A DNA stretch of 64,000 nt from Sipunculus nudus (GCA_026874595.1 CM049308.1:90773624-90837623); one strand, 5' to 3'. Counted from the first letter of the stretch, positions 13,162 through 25,923 are shown. Notes: generated from the sequence alone by a model not told the origin. Translations and numbers: made by a program.

Positions 13162-13201
<40 letters not shown>
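13097..13201. repeat. Compound (TA)n-(GA)n microsatellite
   Basis: TA repeat (about 13097-13157), a short spacer, then GA repeat (13164-13201). It lies just upstream of gene B exon 2. The I/Y and R/E ORFs over it are artefacts. Confidence 0.9.
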
Positions 13202-13208
<7 letters not shown>

Positions 13209-13317
13209 TACATAGAAGGTATGAAGATTCATACAACTGATCGATATTTTCAATGATTATATTTATTCTATGCATGAATTTTTTTATAAATTTCGAATTT
13301 GTAATATGCTCTTTCAG

Positions 13318-13463
13318 CATGGGAGATCGCAACTGCTGTGTTTATGTCCATCTTGCTGTTATTCCTGTTTGGTGCAGCTGCCATAGCACTCCTCTACTAT
13401 GTAAAGAAAGTTCCGCAACAAAGGGACGAATAAAAACTACAGTTTACTTTTCGTTTGGAACAG
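13318..13463 (+). pseudogene. Gene B exon 2: TM2 exon with a one-base frameshift
   Basis: The acceptor CTTTCAG ends at 13317. In the phase left by exon 1 the exon reads AWEIATAVFMSILLLF and onward, a clear hydrophobic TM2 ending in YYVKKV. This frame hits TAA at 13431. The sequence homologous to the end of the paralogous exons (IKTTVYFSFGT, aligning with MKIQVPGLFVA in gene D) lies in the frame one base earlier, and only that frame joins exon 3 in phase 1 at the GTGTGT donor after 13463. The exon is 146 nt where an intact one would be 147. One base therefore appears missing around 13424-13436, beside an A5 run. It is either a true frameshift or a base-calling error. Confidence 0.65.
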
Positions 13464-13754
13464 GTGTGTTATGTTATCTTGATTACGTCACACCTGAGCA
13501 CAATTTTCATATTTACTGCAAGTTCATGGGAAACGTGGACGTTAAACCCAACTGAAATTTCCAATTGCATATTTCTAAAATCGTTATCGACATCTTTTAA
13601 AAAAATACTTTAGATAACCCCTGGAATGTAGTTATATATTAACATGATTAGGTAACTGATTTCTTACTTTTTTCTTTATTAAATCATTACCACATAATTG
13701 AATCATAATCATAAACTTACGATTATAAAAGTTATCTTTTTAAACTTATTTCAG

Positions 13755-14352
13755 CCGCTGCCAGCCTCTTAGGTCTGATTATATGGGGAGCTTAAGTCGG
13801 GCAGGTATCTTGGTTCCAGCTGGGATGGGCCTACGCCCTCGCAGTCATTCAGTGCATCTTAAGTATCGTAGGTGGAGTGATGGCCCTTGTTATTGTCAGC
13901 AGGAATACAGAGAACACCAGTGACCCGAGAGACCTCCACCATACAATCCGGGGACTTCAGAGTACAGATCGCAGATACAACCCTCAGTTCCCCGGATGGT
14001 ACCCCAGTACAACCATGGTGTACCTCAAAACGATTCGGAGGTACCCCCTCTGTACACCAGAGAGCAATATCCGACCCACTTTTTAAACTACCCTTCATTC
14101 GAGCCTCCAATAAATATCATAAACATTGGAGAGATGTCAGGCAATTCTCCCCGGCAGAGTGACGCTGCTCGGTCCTCCGAAGATCAGAACGTCTCTTTTG
14201 AAAACGTACCGGAGGGTGTGAATTTATGTGTCCAACATGGGGAGGAGTCAGGCCGGGATACTTCACTGACTGGCAGAACTGACGTCCTGATTCAGGATGG
14301 TGCTAAACAAGCTGGACGTCAGAACATGAAGATCAAGTTTGCCAAAAATTAG
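13755..14352 (+). pseudogene. Gene B exon 3: TM3/TM4 and PPxY-containing tail, with a stop and a frameshift
   Basis: The acceptor TTTCAG ends at 13754. The frame gives AAASLLGLIIWGA, then TAA at 13793-13795, then VGQVSWFQLGWAYALAV and a hydrophobic TM4 ending ALVIVSR. Against paralogues the WG-to-LGWAY loop is about six residues short, so this stop lies in a disturbed stretch. The tail stays open until about 13990, where the plausible frame shifts by one missing base (near CCCCGG at 13993-14000). The new frame, rich in P, Y, N and S, runs to a TAG after KIKFAKN near 14350. It contains PPLY, a PPxY motif of the type bound by WW domains. Intron 2 is 291 bp. Confidence 0.65.
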
Positions 14353-14870
14353 GACATTGTGTTTGTGCTCCCTGCTGATCTTTCCAATCATATTTAGAAA
14401 TATTTAAATGAATGCTCAAGCATCCGAATACATCATAAATCTGGATCATCGCAGCAGTGGCGGCACAGCTAGTTGATATGTCCGAAGATATGACTATCGT
14501 CAAGACATAACCCTTAATTCAATATTATATAAAATATGGCAGAAAGGGTTGGACTATAAATCAGTTGATTTCTTGACTGAAGTTATCCCCATCTTGCAGT
14601 ATTCATAAAATAATTCTTCTTAAAGATGTAGTATGATGCATGGTATCTGCGGTTTTTATATTATTTTAGTTGGTATTTCTACTTTCTTAATGTACAGGTT
14701 TAATATAAAATATTTGCAATGTTTACTGTAAAGCAATTGATTCTCACTTTTATGATAAAAGTTGTATGTATATCTCTGATTTAGCGGTGAAAGTAAATGT
14801 AAAAAAAAACAGATTAATAACCAACTTTCATGTTTATGAATATTAAAATGGGTATGTGATGGTATGCGTG

Positions 14871-15330
14871 TGTGTGAGCGTATGTGTGACCCGAATCCGG
14901 AATCGAGTCCACATTTTCAGGGACTCTGTCAAGGACGATGACTCTATTGTCTTGAACTCGGATTCGGAGGTCAGAACTCGAGAAATCAGACCGAGCCCAA
15001 CTCGAGTCCAACAAAAAGTACCCTGTCTAAAAATCTGATTCAATTAAAGGCCCGAAAATCAATTAAAAGCACCGTAATGACTTACATTCTAGAACTGATG
15101 AGAGAATATTACAACAAGTGTACTATGTATCAAACTCGGTCTCTGCACTGGCGATTAAATGAAATTCAATATTAAACTAAACACCTACTTAGAAATACAC
15201 ATTAATATCTCAATAACGAATTTTAAGGGGCTCCTAATAAAACTCATTGGATTCGGACTTGGACTCGATTTCCTAAAAGACCCGGACTCTAGGATCTACA
15301 GGGCTCGGATTTGGACTTTAACTCAAGTGG
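14871..15330. repeat. GGACTC/GGATTCGG word-rich repeats
   Basis: Two segments (about 14890-15015 and 15240-15330) are dense in ACTCGGATTCGG, GGACTCTG and ACTCGAG words with irregular spacing, unlike their AT-rich surroundings. Confidence 0.5.
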
Positions 15331-15399
15331 CTTTGACACAAACTGCACCAATTCCTTCCGGGTTTCATGGAATATCCTACCAACCGTCCTGCCACTGAC

Positions 15400-16140
15400 A
15401 ATTAAATTTCTATTTTGATAACGCTAAATGCTTTTCTGAAGCTTTATCGGAGGACCGCTTTCTTACGCCTGAAACTTGCTAGTGTATCGTAAATAGTTAA
15501 TGCAAATATGTTCATGATGACCAAATTACCAATGTTTCGGTAGATGTTTATTAGAGGTTATTTGGTGCAAAGTTTCATACTTTATTATTGATGATTAACC
15601 ATGCACTGTTGGTTTTAACATTCTTATATTATATTTAAGCAAGCATACATATAAATTCATATACATGAAATCCAAAGGGTCAAGGGGTTCAACATATGCA
15701 GTTTTATTGAGATAAAAATTCAAGTGGATTGCTGAGATCTTTACAATTAACATACATGTTTATCCGTAGATATTATATTTGTTTTATTATTTTCTATTAC
15801 AATATTTTTCACGAATTTCCCACCTAACCGGAATATTCGACTTTAAAAAGACCTAATCACGTACAAAGCATTTTGGATTAACACAAAAGTTGCATCATCT
15901 CTTTGAAATTAAATGGTAACTGAAAAAAAATATTGTCCTGAAACCGTTGGTTTCTCCTGTTTACGAGTGTTAGAAAAGTGGTCACTGGTGTCAACATTAA
16001 CATAGCACAAATACCACCTGCGTTGTCCGTGTTCTTTTTAAACTTACAACCAGCGTTTCACAACCGTGCACGTTCATGTTTATGACTGATTTTGCCCCAT
16101 CCCCCCGCAAAAAAAATACTTATTTCCACTGACTGAAACA
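15400..16140. other. Gene-free stretch
   Basis: AT-rich sequence with no exon, element end or tandem repeat that I recognise. Confidence 0.45.
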
Positions 16141-16144
16141 TCGC

Positions 16145-16425
16145 TTGTTGCTGTGGCTCAGGGACCCGATACACTACACGCGGTTTCAATGTGCTGCAAG
16201 TTGCATTTCAGCCGAGGCCCCCAGACCTGTCGCACAAATATGTTGCGATAGGTTCCACAATGAATTTACAATCTGGATCCTTGAACCGTAATGTTCATAA
16301 AGCAGAGATATATATCAGAGGACATGAAGGTCTATGTATAAGCTAAATTTGGACTACTCCTTGTTTGATATGTCGCGCATGCGCAATATCGGACCTATGG
16401 GCACTCGGTCTTGTTATGGTAAACA
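16145..16425 (+). repeat. Dispersed repeat, partner of 30330-30545
   Basis: Shares 'TGCTGCAAG', 'CTGTCG', 'TGTTGCGATA', 'CCGTAAT.TTC' and 'ATATAT..AGGACA' in order with 30340-30500. It ends in a GC-rich CGCGCATGCGCA. Confidence 0.55.
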
Positions 16426-17569
16426 GATAGAATACTGGTATATGTATCTTAAATTAATTACAAGCATGCATATATAAAATATCTTACATTAATATAAATA
16501 AAGATGAGATTCAGATATCAGGGAATTAAATCCTTTATTTCAGATGGTAGACAATGTTAGATTATGTAAGCAGAAAATGAGTAGAAAATGTACTTGTTTT
16601 GTACATGGGACATTTATTCAGGCGGTATTTTTAAAGCGACTTGCCCCTTAACATGTATTATATTGTGAATGAAGCACATATACAAGTAGTACAGAGGTAC
16701 ATAAAATTAGTTTAATGGTGCTCTTTGGTTAAGCTGGAATATCCCAACAACGCTTAATCTAAATGGCTACTCTCTCGACTCGCATAAACATTACAATTAG
16801 ATCACCTGAAGGATTTTAAATAGCTACATTATCAGAGAGGAAGTTGGTTTGCAGGCCAAAGCCCATATGGGACGTTGTAAGGGAGCCCCCCCCCCCCCCC
16901 TTGTAAAGGTGCTTGGCAGAGGTATATCTGTGGGTTATTGACAGCCGGTAAAATGAATACTTACAGTTGCATTACGAGAGGTATCATTCGTTTTATTTCC
17001 TGTCAATACTTCAGTCAAAATATCTTTTCAAATGAAGTCGGTATAACACAAAAAAAATGGAAAATTATTAAAATTAAAATACAACTAGAGGTTTCGCTAC
17101 CTGTTCAAAATAAATTAGATATTTACGTGCATTTTAAAGTTAGCAATATCGGCAATCTCACTTTACGAAATACACAATGTTTTTTATGAAGACGAATATA
17201 AAAACAGTTTAAGGCCATTAGAACAAGTATAGTTGTTTTACAAGTTTTACAGTTCATATTTGCCTAGATATAGATAGATCGTTGGTTGATTCTATTGGAT
17301 AATTTTTCAAGAATGTCCATAATATACCTCTGCTTATTTTATTGTAAAAGGTGTGCTTTCACCATGTAGCTTGCAGGGTTATGGTCGTGCTTTTATTTAA
17401 TGTTTACAGATTAAGTTAAAAGTGAAACTTCTAGGTCCAACAAAGTTATTAACATCTATTACAACACTAGTCTTGATCGATAAGCATATTAGGTTTCAGG
17501 ATACTGGATTAATCTAGAGCTGAGACACTGATACGATGGCTGACATTACTACAACTATCGGTTAAATCA

Positions 17570-17805
17570 TTAAATATTAATAATAAAATTTAAATCCTGA
17601 ATGTTTCTGCCTCCGATATTCTCTGTTTGTTTAGAACGTCTATACAAATTAAATATTGCCAACATACCAACAGCAGTGGTAAGAACACAGGAGCAAATGG
17701 CCATACGGTACGCCCATCCTAAAGACATCTCACAACTTCCGAAAACCTCACGAAACGACCCATTACCGGACCCCCACAGAATCACAGCTGTTAAGGCACA
17801 GGCCG
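17570..17805 (-). CDS. Gene A exon 3: TM3/TM4 and short tail
   Basis: The acceptor is GTTGTTTCAG. The exon reads ACALTAVILWGSGNGSFREV then FGSCEMSLGWAYRMAICSCV, followed by a hydrophobic TM4 ending AIFNLYRRSKQ. A short tail ends at TAA (17570-17572). ILWG, FREVFG, WAY and AICSCVL are family landmarks, and this copy is the best intact template for judging lesions in the others. The tail is only about 20 residues, unlike the long tails of B, C and D. A possible AATAAA on the minus strand lies near 17338-17343, about 230 bases downstream. The opposite-strand frame at 17601-17819 is a shadow. Confidence 0.8.
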
Positions 17806-18362
17806 CTGAAACAACATAATCTTAGTTGACTTTAAAAACATATACAAGATCTCTCTATCTGACTATAAATATATATATATAATATAAGCACATAATTTGT
17901 TAATGCAAAAATAGTCAAAGTCACTAAAATAACGAAAGCATGTAAAAGTACCTTGAGTCTCAGAATTAATGGAAGTTTTCCCTGTTACAATAAAAGAGAT
18001 TGCCAATATCTTAGTACCAAGAATTTGTCATATTGATTATATTGAACACTGAGAACCTTTTCGCCACAACGCTTCACAACGGGATCAACCGTAAGATATT
18101 TTTCTACTTTCTAACATCACCAGCCATGTGCCATATTAAGTGTGAGACTAAAATGTGGATGTCGAGTATTGGAATTACTTTAGGCCCGCTACTTATTCTA
18201 ATTTGTTTGATAGGTCGAAAACATATGGGTGCCCCCTTAATCCGCCCATGCTAGTTAATTACGTTTCCTCTCACCACTTCCTTGTTGTTTATTAGATGAT
18301 AAGGTCTATTCAAATTATAATTCAAACTAATGCCAAATATAATGACTAACGATATATCAATG

Positions 18363-18364
<2 letters not shown>

Positions 18365-18414
<50 letters not shown>
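18365..18414. repeat. (TA)n microsatellite
   Basis: About 50 bases of TA repeat in intron 2 of gene A. Confidence 0.9.
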
Positions 18415-18416
<2 letters not shown>

Positions 18417-18815
18417 TACCAACTTTATATTTTTATTTTGCACAAAGCGATGGTAAAGCAATAGTTATTGCAACAGTAGAAGCAATAGTAATTTCAAAAT
18501 TAATTGTCATCAGGTATTAGTATAAATAAAGACAAGAAACTGTTGTAACAGTGATAGCTACTGTAGATTGCAAAGGTAAAACAATAAATTAGATACATCA
18601 GTAGGATAATCGATCGCTGGGATATTGCAGAATGTATTATGAACAAAATGATATACGGCGTTAAAGAAAAGTTTTTCAGACAGCTATATTCGAATGCTCA
18701 TTTTCAAAGGCAGGGTTGTTTATAGCCTTACCCTGATATGCATATGTGACAGTTTTTGACGCAAACACATTTGCACTTTTTTACTTGAACCCAAGAGTGA
18801 TATTTAGGCCCCTAC

Positions 18816-18956
18816 CTGCTATAAATAATCCCGGTATCTGAAGTTTCATGGCTGTTTCCTTGCCATTGTCACAGTTGTATAAAATATGACAGACAGTTGC
18901 CATTATGTGACCACCCAGAGCAACGACCATTACCCCAGCCGCAGCCTTCTGTTGAT
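18816..18956 (-). CDS. Gene A exon 2: TM2 and start of TM3
   Basis: Exon of 141 nt, exactly the length of gene D exon 2. The acceptor is TTTTGTATAG and the donor GTAGGG. It reads DQQKAAAGVMVVALGGHIMA and continues TVCHILYNC: TM2 then a short loop. It then reads MKLQIPGLFIA, the start of TM3. KAA and the M-[KT]-[LI]-x-[IV]-x-GLF-[LIV]-A end are shared with genes C and D. The final base plus CG of exon 3 forms an Ala codon. The exon is intact. Intron 1 is about 1.4 kb and intron 2 about 1.0 kb. Confidence 0.8.
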
Positions 18957-19123
18957 CTATACAAAAATTAATTAGTATTTTGCTGATTATAGATGTAGTG
19001 CCTGTTGTATTTAAAATATTAATTATTATATTCCTCATCTAAAAAGGTACGTCATGTTGTCTTAAACTAAACACAATGAAGGTGATATTTAAAAGTTAAT
19101 TCAGTATTCAAGTTTAAAAACTA

Positions 19124-20040
19124 GTGGTCCATTGGTCATGGCGCTCAGATGAATTTGACATACAGGCGATGCATTAATTATAACTATTAGTATTTATGAT
19201 CTGTTGCAAATTGTTGGATATGGAAACTTGCCAAATGGGTAGAAAGTCTTCCAAAGTCCTCAAAATCATGTTCCCTAGAAAATACAGTGACCTTATGTAG
19301 GATTTCAAAGAGGATCCCCAGATGCAAATTTTGCAAAAGAAGTTTCTATGTGTAGTTTGTCTGGTTATCAGGTGCTGAAATCATGTTCTTTCACAGAGCT
19401 CGCAAAATATAGATCACAGTGACCTTATCCAGAATTCCTAAGAAGATTTTAGAGGGACCTCCATAGATATTAATTAAATTAAAATGTTCAATGTTCAATG
19501 TTCAATTACTATGACTTGTGCTCGTCTGACTTTCTGCGTACTCCAAATTAGAATTTTTTGTTCGCAGCCCACAGAATACAAGTCATTATAAACTATCTCT
19601 GGTGTAAAAGGGAGATTTGCCCAGGATTTGAATAGATATTATGTTAGCAGGTTGTAGGTCCGAATGTTATAAGGGCCATCTGACTTTCACAGAGCACAAA
19701 TCATGTTCTTTCACATAGCTCGCAAAATACAGGTCACTATAACCTAATTTCATGTTTCTAAGGAGGTTTCATGGGACCTCTAGATGTTACGGTAAACAAT
19801 TTTAGGGCCTTACAGATGCAATTTATGCCCTGTCTATCTGTCTGGTTGCCAAAAATCATGTTTCTAGTCAGTAGCTCGCATTTTACTCTCCAATATTTGC
19901 CTGGGACCTCCCTGGATGTAGAGTTAAAATTATCTAGGCCTAACGGTTACGATTTGTGCCTGTCAGCTGCCGGCTAGACGGACAACAAAGGAAGTGTAAT
20001 CGCCATAGTTCAGATGACTTTCGGTCAGCTGAGTTAAAAA
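19124..20040 (+). repeat. R335 repeat block 2 (diverged)
   Basis: Starts with a worn version of the family 5' end (GGTCATGGCGCTCAG). It has repeated 'CAGTGACCTTA' and 'GGACCTCC' and ends GACGGACAACAAAGG..'TCAGCTGAGTTAAAA'. It lies in intron 1 of gene A. Older than the 44-48 kb array. Confidence 0.7.
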
Positions 20041-20396
20041 CGAAGCACAAACCAGGAATTAAAAGTAAATTCTTAATCCATCTTCATGTACCCGTAAAAT
20101 ATTGAAATATCATTTTAGTGCGATTAAAAGCAACAGGGAATTTTCAGGAAGTAGGAATGCATTTCTAGGCAACTTTACCGTCGTTTTCTAGGCAGCCCAT
20201 GTTAAGCATTGAGACACATGGATTCTTGGCAAAACTAGGTACTATGAAGAAGAGTTAAAGTGTATCATGTCCGCCTGTCGGTGACGTCGATCCTTGTGAA
20301 ATTCATTGGAATGTTTAATGGTTATAACTTTTATAAAGAGATGATTTTTAAGGGGATATTAAAGGAAAAGAAAAGCATGAAATATTAATAGCTCAC

Positions 20397-20579
20397 CATT
20401 GTGATGTTGCAAATCACTTTGACATACATGCGGGTAATACTTGCACCACCGCCACAATCCCGTATGGCCAAGCTGACTTGCATACCAGGCGGGAGCTATA
20501 AATGCGACCAGGTTATCACAAGCGACAGCCCAACCAACATGAATAACCACATAGATAATTTCTTACAAACCTTCGCCAT
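20397..20579 (-). pseudogene. Gene A exon 1: claudin-like TM1/loop exon with a one-base frameshift
   Basis: Reverse-strand first exon. The ATG at 20579 gives MAKVCKKLSMWLFMLVGLSLVIT, a basic N-terminus and TM1. The frame then reaches TAG a few codons later. The homologous continuation (LVAFIAPAWY, then GLWRWC and CKYYPHVC) is in the next frame, one base short, with the break near 20508-20515. The exon ends HHN plus one base before GTGAGC (phase 1), which with exon 2 gives Asp, as in gene D. The C-x6-C spacing is conserved. With one base restored the product would be about 186 residues. Confidence 0.7.
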
Positions 20580-20619
20580 ATCGAGGACTTTTATCCTCCG
20601 TTTTACCATGCAGTAACTT

Positions 20620-23600
20620 TGGTAGTGGTCATGTTCCTTATCAGCATTGATATGTTAATCTAAATAATTACCATGTTTTACCACCCGATGCGAAAATCTG
20701 CACCGATAATTAGCATGTGCAGGCGAAGAGCAGCACACGCCAACACGGTCTAAATCACTACTGGTCTGATTAGCAGTGTGGACCACTGTATATAATGTAC
20801 AGTAGTCAGTACACTAATGTGCCACTACGCATCAGTTCACCGCCATACCACATCATTTAATTGTATTAGATAAATAGCTGTGTAAACAGAATAAAAGATT
20901 ACCAACCAGATCATAATAAGTGGAGTAGTGCAATTACTGGCCGAGAGGGGGATGATGAATAGGCCTATACCATGAAGTAATCATATCCACATAACAGTAA
21001 CTTTTAATGAGTCTATATTTGGTGTATTAGTTACCTTTGCTTATTTCAAATACACAATATGTATAACCACACCGTACTAGTTAGTTACTTATTATTAGAT
21101 ATTATTGGTTAGTTATCATTAGATCACTGTGTTGACTCTTAAATTTGATCAATTCGAGTTTTTACAGTAACCTTTAAAGAGTTTTCCTTTATGTAGCAGT
21201 TACCTTTGGTGAGAAGGTTCTCTATAATGAGAGTCAGTTGTGAAAATTCATAAAAAAAAACATAACATAAAGCTAAATTTAGATTACACCTTTTGTACTT
21301 AACACTTTATAAAAGTTTTAATATATTTTTCCATAAAAATCCAGGGTATGAGCTGAAAACTAACTGTACATACTCATCCACAGAGATCCTGTTGTGAATA
21401 AAATCGTATTTGTACCCTTTGTGTTCGTCAACTGTGAAAGCAATTGAGCAAGTGTGATTAACGAGCAATAGCTGGCGAGCGAGAGACAACCTCCCCCGGC
21501 GAACATCTATTCAAAAGAAAAAACACAAAACCGCAAGCCTAGAGCCCGGGTCCTCCAGAGCCACACACACATATATATATATATAAATATAAAATTTACA
21601 AAACAAAAAAATTAATTCCACAAGCTAAGAACTTAGTTTTCATAATACATATCAAACGCCAACCAAGTAATAGCCCCCCCCCCCCCCTTCTCGAGTTTCT
21701 GGATCCGCTTCCGGTAATCACCCGACCAACAAGTAAGGATATTAATCTTTATTTAAGAACCAATGTGCCCCTGTTTAAAAGATTTAAAAATCCCCTCCTC
21801 CCCCCTGACTGGTTTACTCTTTTGGTCATAATGTTCTGTCGGTGTATTCGGGTGAAATGTTTTAAAACTCCTTGTCCCAAGCATTTAAGTGTTTAAGATA
21901 GAGTATTGCATATATGGTCTCACTTTTTTAAAGTTATCGAAAACGCAAACATGGCAAACATTCGCATGTTGTGTGATATTTTATTCTTCTTCTGGTCATA
22001 AAATGTATGCGTATAACATATTCGAATAGTGACGACCCATCCAAAAATTTGTAGTATATCAATGATTATCTAATCCGTATTTATCGCATACTGACTACAA
22101 TATACCTAGAAACAAATACAGATCGTGCAAGCCATTTATTCACATGCATGCACGTTGATCACAAGTTACAGAGAAACTGTTTCATTTATAAAAAGCGCAG
22201 ACGAGTTTACCTTTTATGTTCATGAGGACTACACAGGCTGTGACCATTTATAGGCCTACATGGATGCGTCATAAAGTATATATCGTCATGTATAGACGCA
22301 TACCTTTTATCCACATACAGCACAGCAGCTATGTACATTATCGATATAGATGTCTATGAACTATATGTGTATTCGATTCCTTTTGCAGAAAATGTATGTT
22401 TCATGATTATTTTAACGTACAGCTGCGTGACTAAAACTTGAAATCCTTAACTGCTCAAATAGATATTAGAATTTTCGTACATTTCCGTTCGCGGTTTTGG
22501 TTGTATCTTGCTGTGTTTTCGCTTTATCCTTTTTTTTTCAAAATGTCTACCTTTACAACAGGGGTAGTTTACGTTATGTGTAATGGGGGTTTTAGAACTG
22601 AAAATAAATATTTACATATATGTTCATGCATTTAAAACCATTCATATTACTGCATATACTTAATATTATCAGCGTTAATTGCTTTATATTTCGGCAATCA
22701 CGAATATAGATAAATTCCAGAATCGACATTGGCAGAAAAGTAACATTCAGTTGAGCCAAAATATGATTGGTCCTTACGGAAAAACGAGTAGACCCCGACA
22801 TTCATGTTATATTTATGCGTTCAAACAGTAAAAGCACGGTTAGAACCTTACTTGGATCAGTTCTGTTAAACTGAATGAAATTGTTCAAATATCTGGAAAA
22901 ACTTAATCCACCAGATGTCAATTAAACCATTTGTTCAATTACTTGCTACATGGGAAGCAACCAGAATTATGTCAAGGAAACTGATTATAATGTAAAACTT
23001 GATGATTTCATAACAAAATATAAGTGCTTCATTAGGAAGATGAAATAAAATTAATGAGCCAAATACCATTAATACTTCTAAATTTTCTTTTTATTTGGTA
23101 GTGTGAAAAGGCAATTTAAATGGTAAATCCTTTACGTAGAATTCATGATATATATAGCGTGTCGCATTTATTTTTCTTGGATAGCACACTAACACCGTAA
23201 TGCACAGACAACTCAAACACAAAGCCTGTTATGTGCAAAAATTTGCAATCGATACTAGCACTGAAAAAATCGATCACTAGATAATTTGTAGCAACCCAAC
23301 CCATCAGGGTGATCACTGGTATATAAACTGACTATAGTTAATCCCAGAGCCCGTGTCTGCATGTTTTTCCTCCATGATTTTAAGAATGACATTCGGCCAA
23401 AAATGTATGTGCAGATGTTAGGACAATTTGTATAGGTAATGATATCTCAAGTAATATAATATGTATTCACTTTGCAAACCTGTTGCTTTGTTTATATGTC
23501 TTTGAACCATGGATGCTTTGGATGGCATCTATCTATAGTCCAGTTGGACGGTACGCTTTTCATGCCTATGGTTGCGAGGGCTTTTTTTAGTTGACTGACA

Positions 23601-23900
23601 TCGTCAGCTAAAATGGCTGTTTTACCTCACGGTTCTCCGGAACTGTTAACTATTTCGTCGACTGTCTCTGAACGGTTTTTGAACATTGTTAATTGTCTTG
23701 TCATATTTAAGATAATATGCCTCATACTAATTCAATGCAAGGTAACCATAAGGCATTCATTTTCACTCAGGCAGTCATCAGACTAGCTTTTGTAACCAAA
23801 TGACCATGACTTTTTTTAAGACTGTTGCACTTGTTTAAAAAATAATCCCAGAAGAACATGCGAACATATGTACTGATGTACAATCCTCACGCAGTAATGA
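20620..23900. other. Gene-free stretch upstream of gene A
   Basis: No supported gene or element. It includes a C run near 21676-21687 and a short TA run near 21573. A promoter for gene A should lie near its start at 20579, but I see no convincing TATA or initiator. Confidence 0.4.
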
Positions 23901-23924
23901 TACACAGCAGCCAAACTTCTTCGT

Positions 23925-24150
23925 TTTTTACCGCTGCTTTATTGAGCAAGTTTTACGGGATTTTAAACACCAGAGCTGCCACAGGGCCGAGAATCAGACC
24001 GATGAGAGCAGGGTATCGCGGATTTAAAACTTAGCGCAGGATGCACAATGCAATACCGCTCTCTCATTGGTCTGATTATTACTGTTCGCCAAGGCAAGGC
24101 CTGGTGGTGGGGTCCGGAGAATCTTGCTATACCAAGCAGCGGTTAAAAGG
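23925..24150. mobile_element. Foldback MITE
   Basis: The left end TTTTACCGCTGCTT...GAGCAAG pairs with the right end (its reverse complement reads TTTTAACCGCTGCTTGG...AGCAAG). Inner arms AATCAGACCGATGAGAG and CTCTCATTGGTCTGATT pair 16 of 17. Much of the element could therefore fold into one long hairpin. No ORF. Confidence 0.65.
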
Positions 24151-24454
24151 AAGGAGATCTAGAATGACTGCATTGTAATTTGTATAACCGTAATTCAACA
24201 AAGCTGAATGACTTCGTTTACTTCGTAAGGTGTATATTACGACCAGCATTGAGTGAACCACAAGCGTTCATATTAGTTAAAACTGACCTGTCTAATAGGA
24301 CCACCTGTGAATTAAGACTCTTTAATAGTCCCATGTTAAGTCATATTACACAGGTTTTATTGTAATTTTCACAAAAGATGGTCTTGTTTTCATATTCTTC
24401 CATATGGAGATTAATCCAACTATAACAATCAATATACAGGAGCCTTTGTATCCT

Positions 24455-24912
24455 TTTTTTAATTATTCTGGGGTGTCCGAACAGGCTGCATAACTCAGAG
24501 AATTTAGGTCGCAGTGACCGAATTTCAGCTTTTTAAAGAGAACTTTTAAGGATCTCCCAGGATGATTAGTAAGAAGTTTCTAGGTTCTACAGTATTCTTG
24601 TACCCTGTTAAAGAAGGTCTCCTCAACTGATTATGTTAAAAATATAGGGGAAATGCGTAAAAATCGAATAGAAAAAAATACATTCTGGAGTGTCTAAACA
24701 GGCTGCGTAACTCAGAGAATATAGGTCGCAGTGGCCCGAATCCAGGTTTCAAAAGTGAACTTTCAATGGCCTCTTAGGAATTAAAGTTAAAAGTTACAAG
24801 TTCCAACGGTTACGATTTGTGCCCTGCAGTGTTCTCGGCCGGACACTCGGAAAGACGACGGACAAAGGTGATCGCTATTGCTTAGCATGATTGAAAGCAA
24901 GCTGAGCCAAAA
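24455..24912 (+). repeat. R335 repeat block 3
   Basis: Two units, each with CTCAGAGAAT, AGGTCGCAGTG and 'GGTTACGATTTGTGCCCTG', ending in GACGGACAAAGGTGATCGC and AGCTGAGCC. More degenerate than the array. Confidence 0.7.
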
Positions 24913-25923
24913 AAACGAGATGTGAATCAATTCACGGTTAAACATAAGTATATTGATTAGGAGTGATTACGAATACGACGTTAATTAATGCATAGTGTGT
25001 CGATAGACCTTATTGATCATGGAACTAATAGTTTAATATATGACCGACAGATGGCGACTTGTGCATTAAAGGAGCAACACAAAGGATCACCTCAGAAGAA
25101 ATGATTATGCCGACCGTTCTGGTTGCATGTCCGTTCAGAATCAACATAAACACGCGGTACTAGAATTCGACTTTTATTTTTTTTAATCATATTCTTAAGT
25201 CGGTATGAATTATGTATTTCCCAATTTTTGGGTGAAGAGAATCTTGCAGTGTACCAGTTGTTATCATTGTAAAAGATGAAAGCTAATTATCATTAGTCAG
25301 GTGATTATGTGTGAATGTCACCTTTATAGGACCTTCCATATATAGTGAATTATGTTCAGGCACAGGTGCTAGCTGCTGCCAAATTAACCTTGGTGAAAGG
25401 AGGAAACTTGTAAGGGACAGATTTCTGAGACTTTGTCCGTTTTCTGTACTTTGAAATTAACAGTCAGGAAAGAATATTCAGACCTTGCTCAAAGACATAC
25501 ATCAATATTTTATTGAAATAAAAGGAAGTACATCATTATAAGATATATTCCTGTCAACATGCAAAATTATAAAGAAAATAGCCACATCTTAAGAATCAAT
25601 GCAGGCAATGGCGGATTGGATGCACTGAATCAACTGAAATATAGATTTTTATTCCTTTTTTTACTAAGGGGCTATTTTAGCGCCATCTATTAGGAACTAC
25701 GTGAACTATGCAAGAACACTTAATAAGTCCAGGGTTTGGACAGATCTCTCTTGACCGGCATTGTCACCGCGGTCAGACATCGCTGTTTAATACACGCGTG
25801 GTGTGTTTCAAAGATGCAGAAAACTAGCAGGACGTTGGCAGTATTTGTTTTAAATGTCCTTCGGTAATTAAAAGCGAACGTACATTGTGACCATTAAAGC
25901 TTGTTTAAGCGCACGGCTAAAAC

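Noticed and set aside
12723-13332. ORFs with long IYIYIY or REREREE tracts
   Set aside because: They translate (TA)n and (GA)n microsatellites.
13318-13463. Programmed -1 ribosomal frameshifting at the gene B, A and C breaks
   Set aside because: A -1 slip would restore each frame, but no canonical X-XXY-YYZ heptamer sits at the breaks, and in gene B exon 2 the stop directly follows the candidate site.
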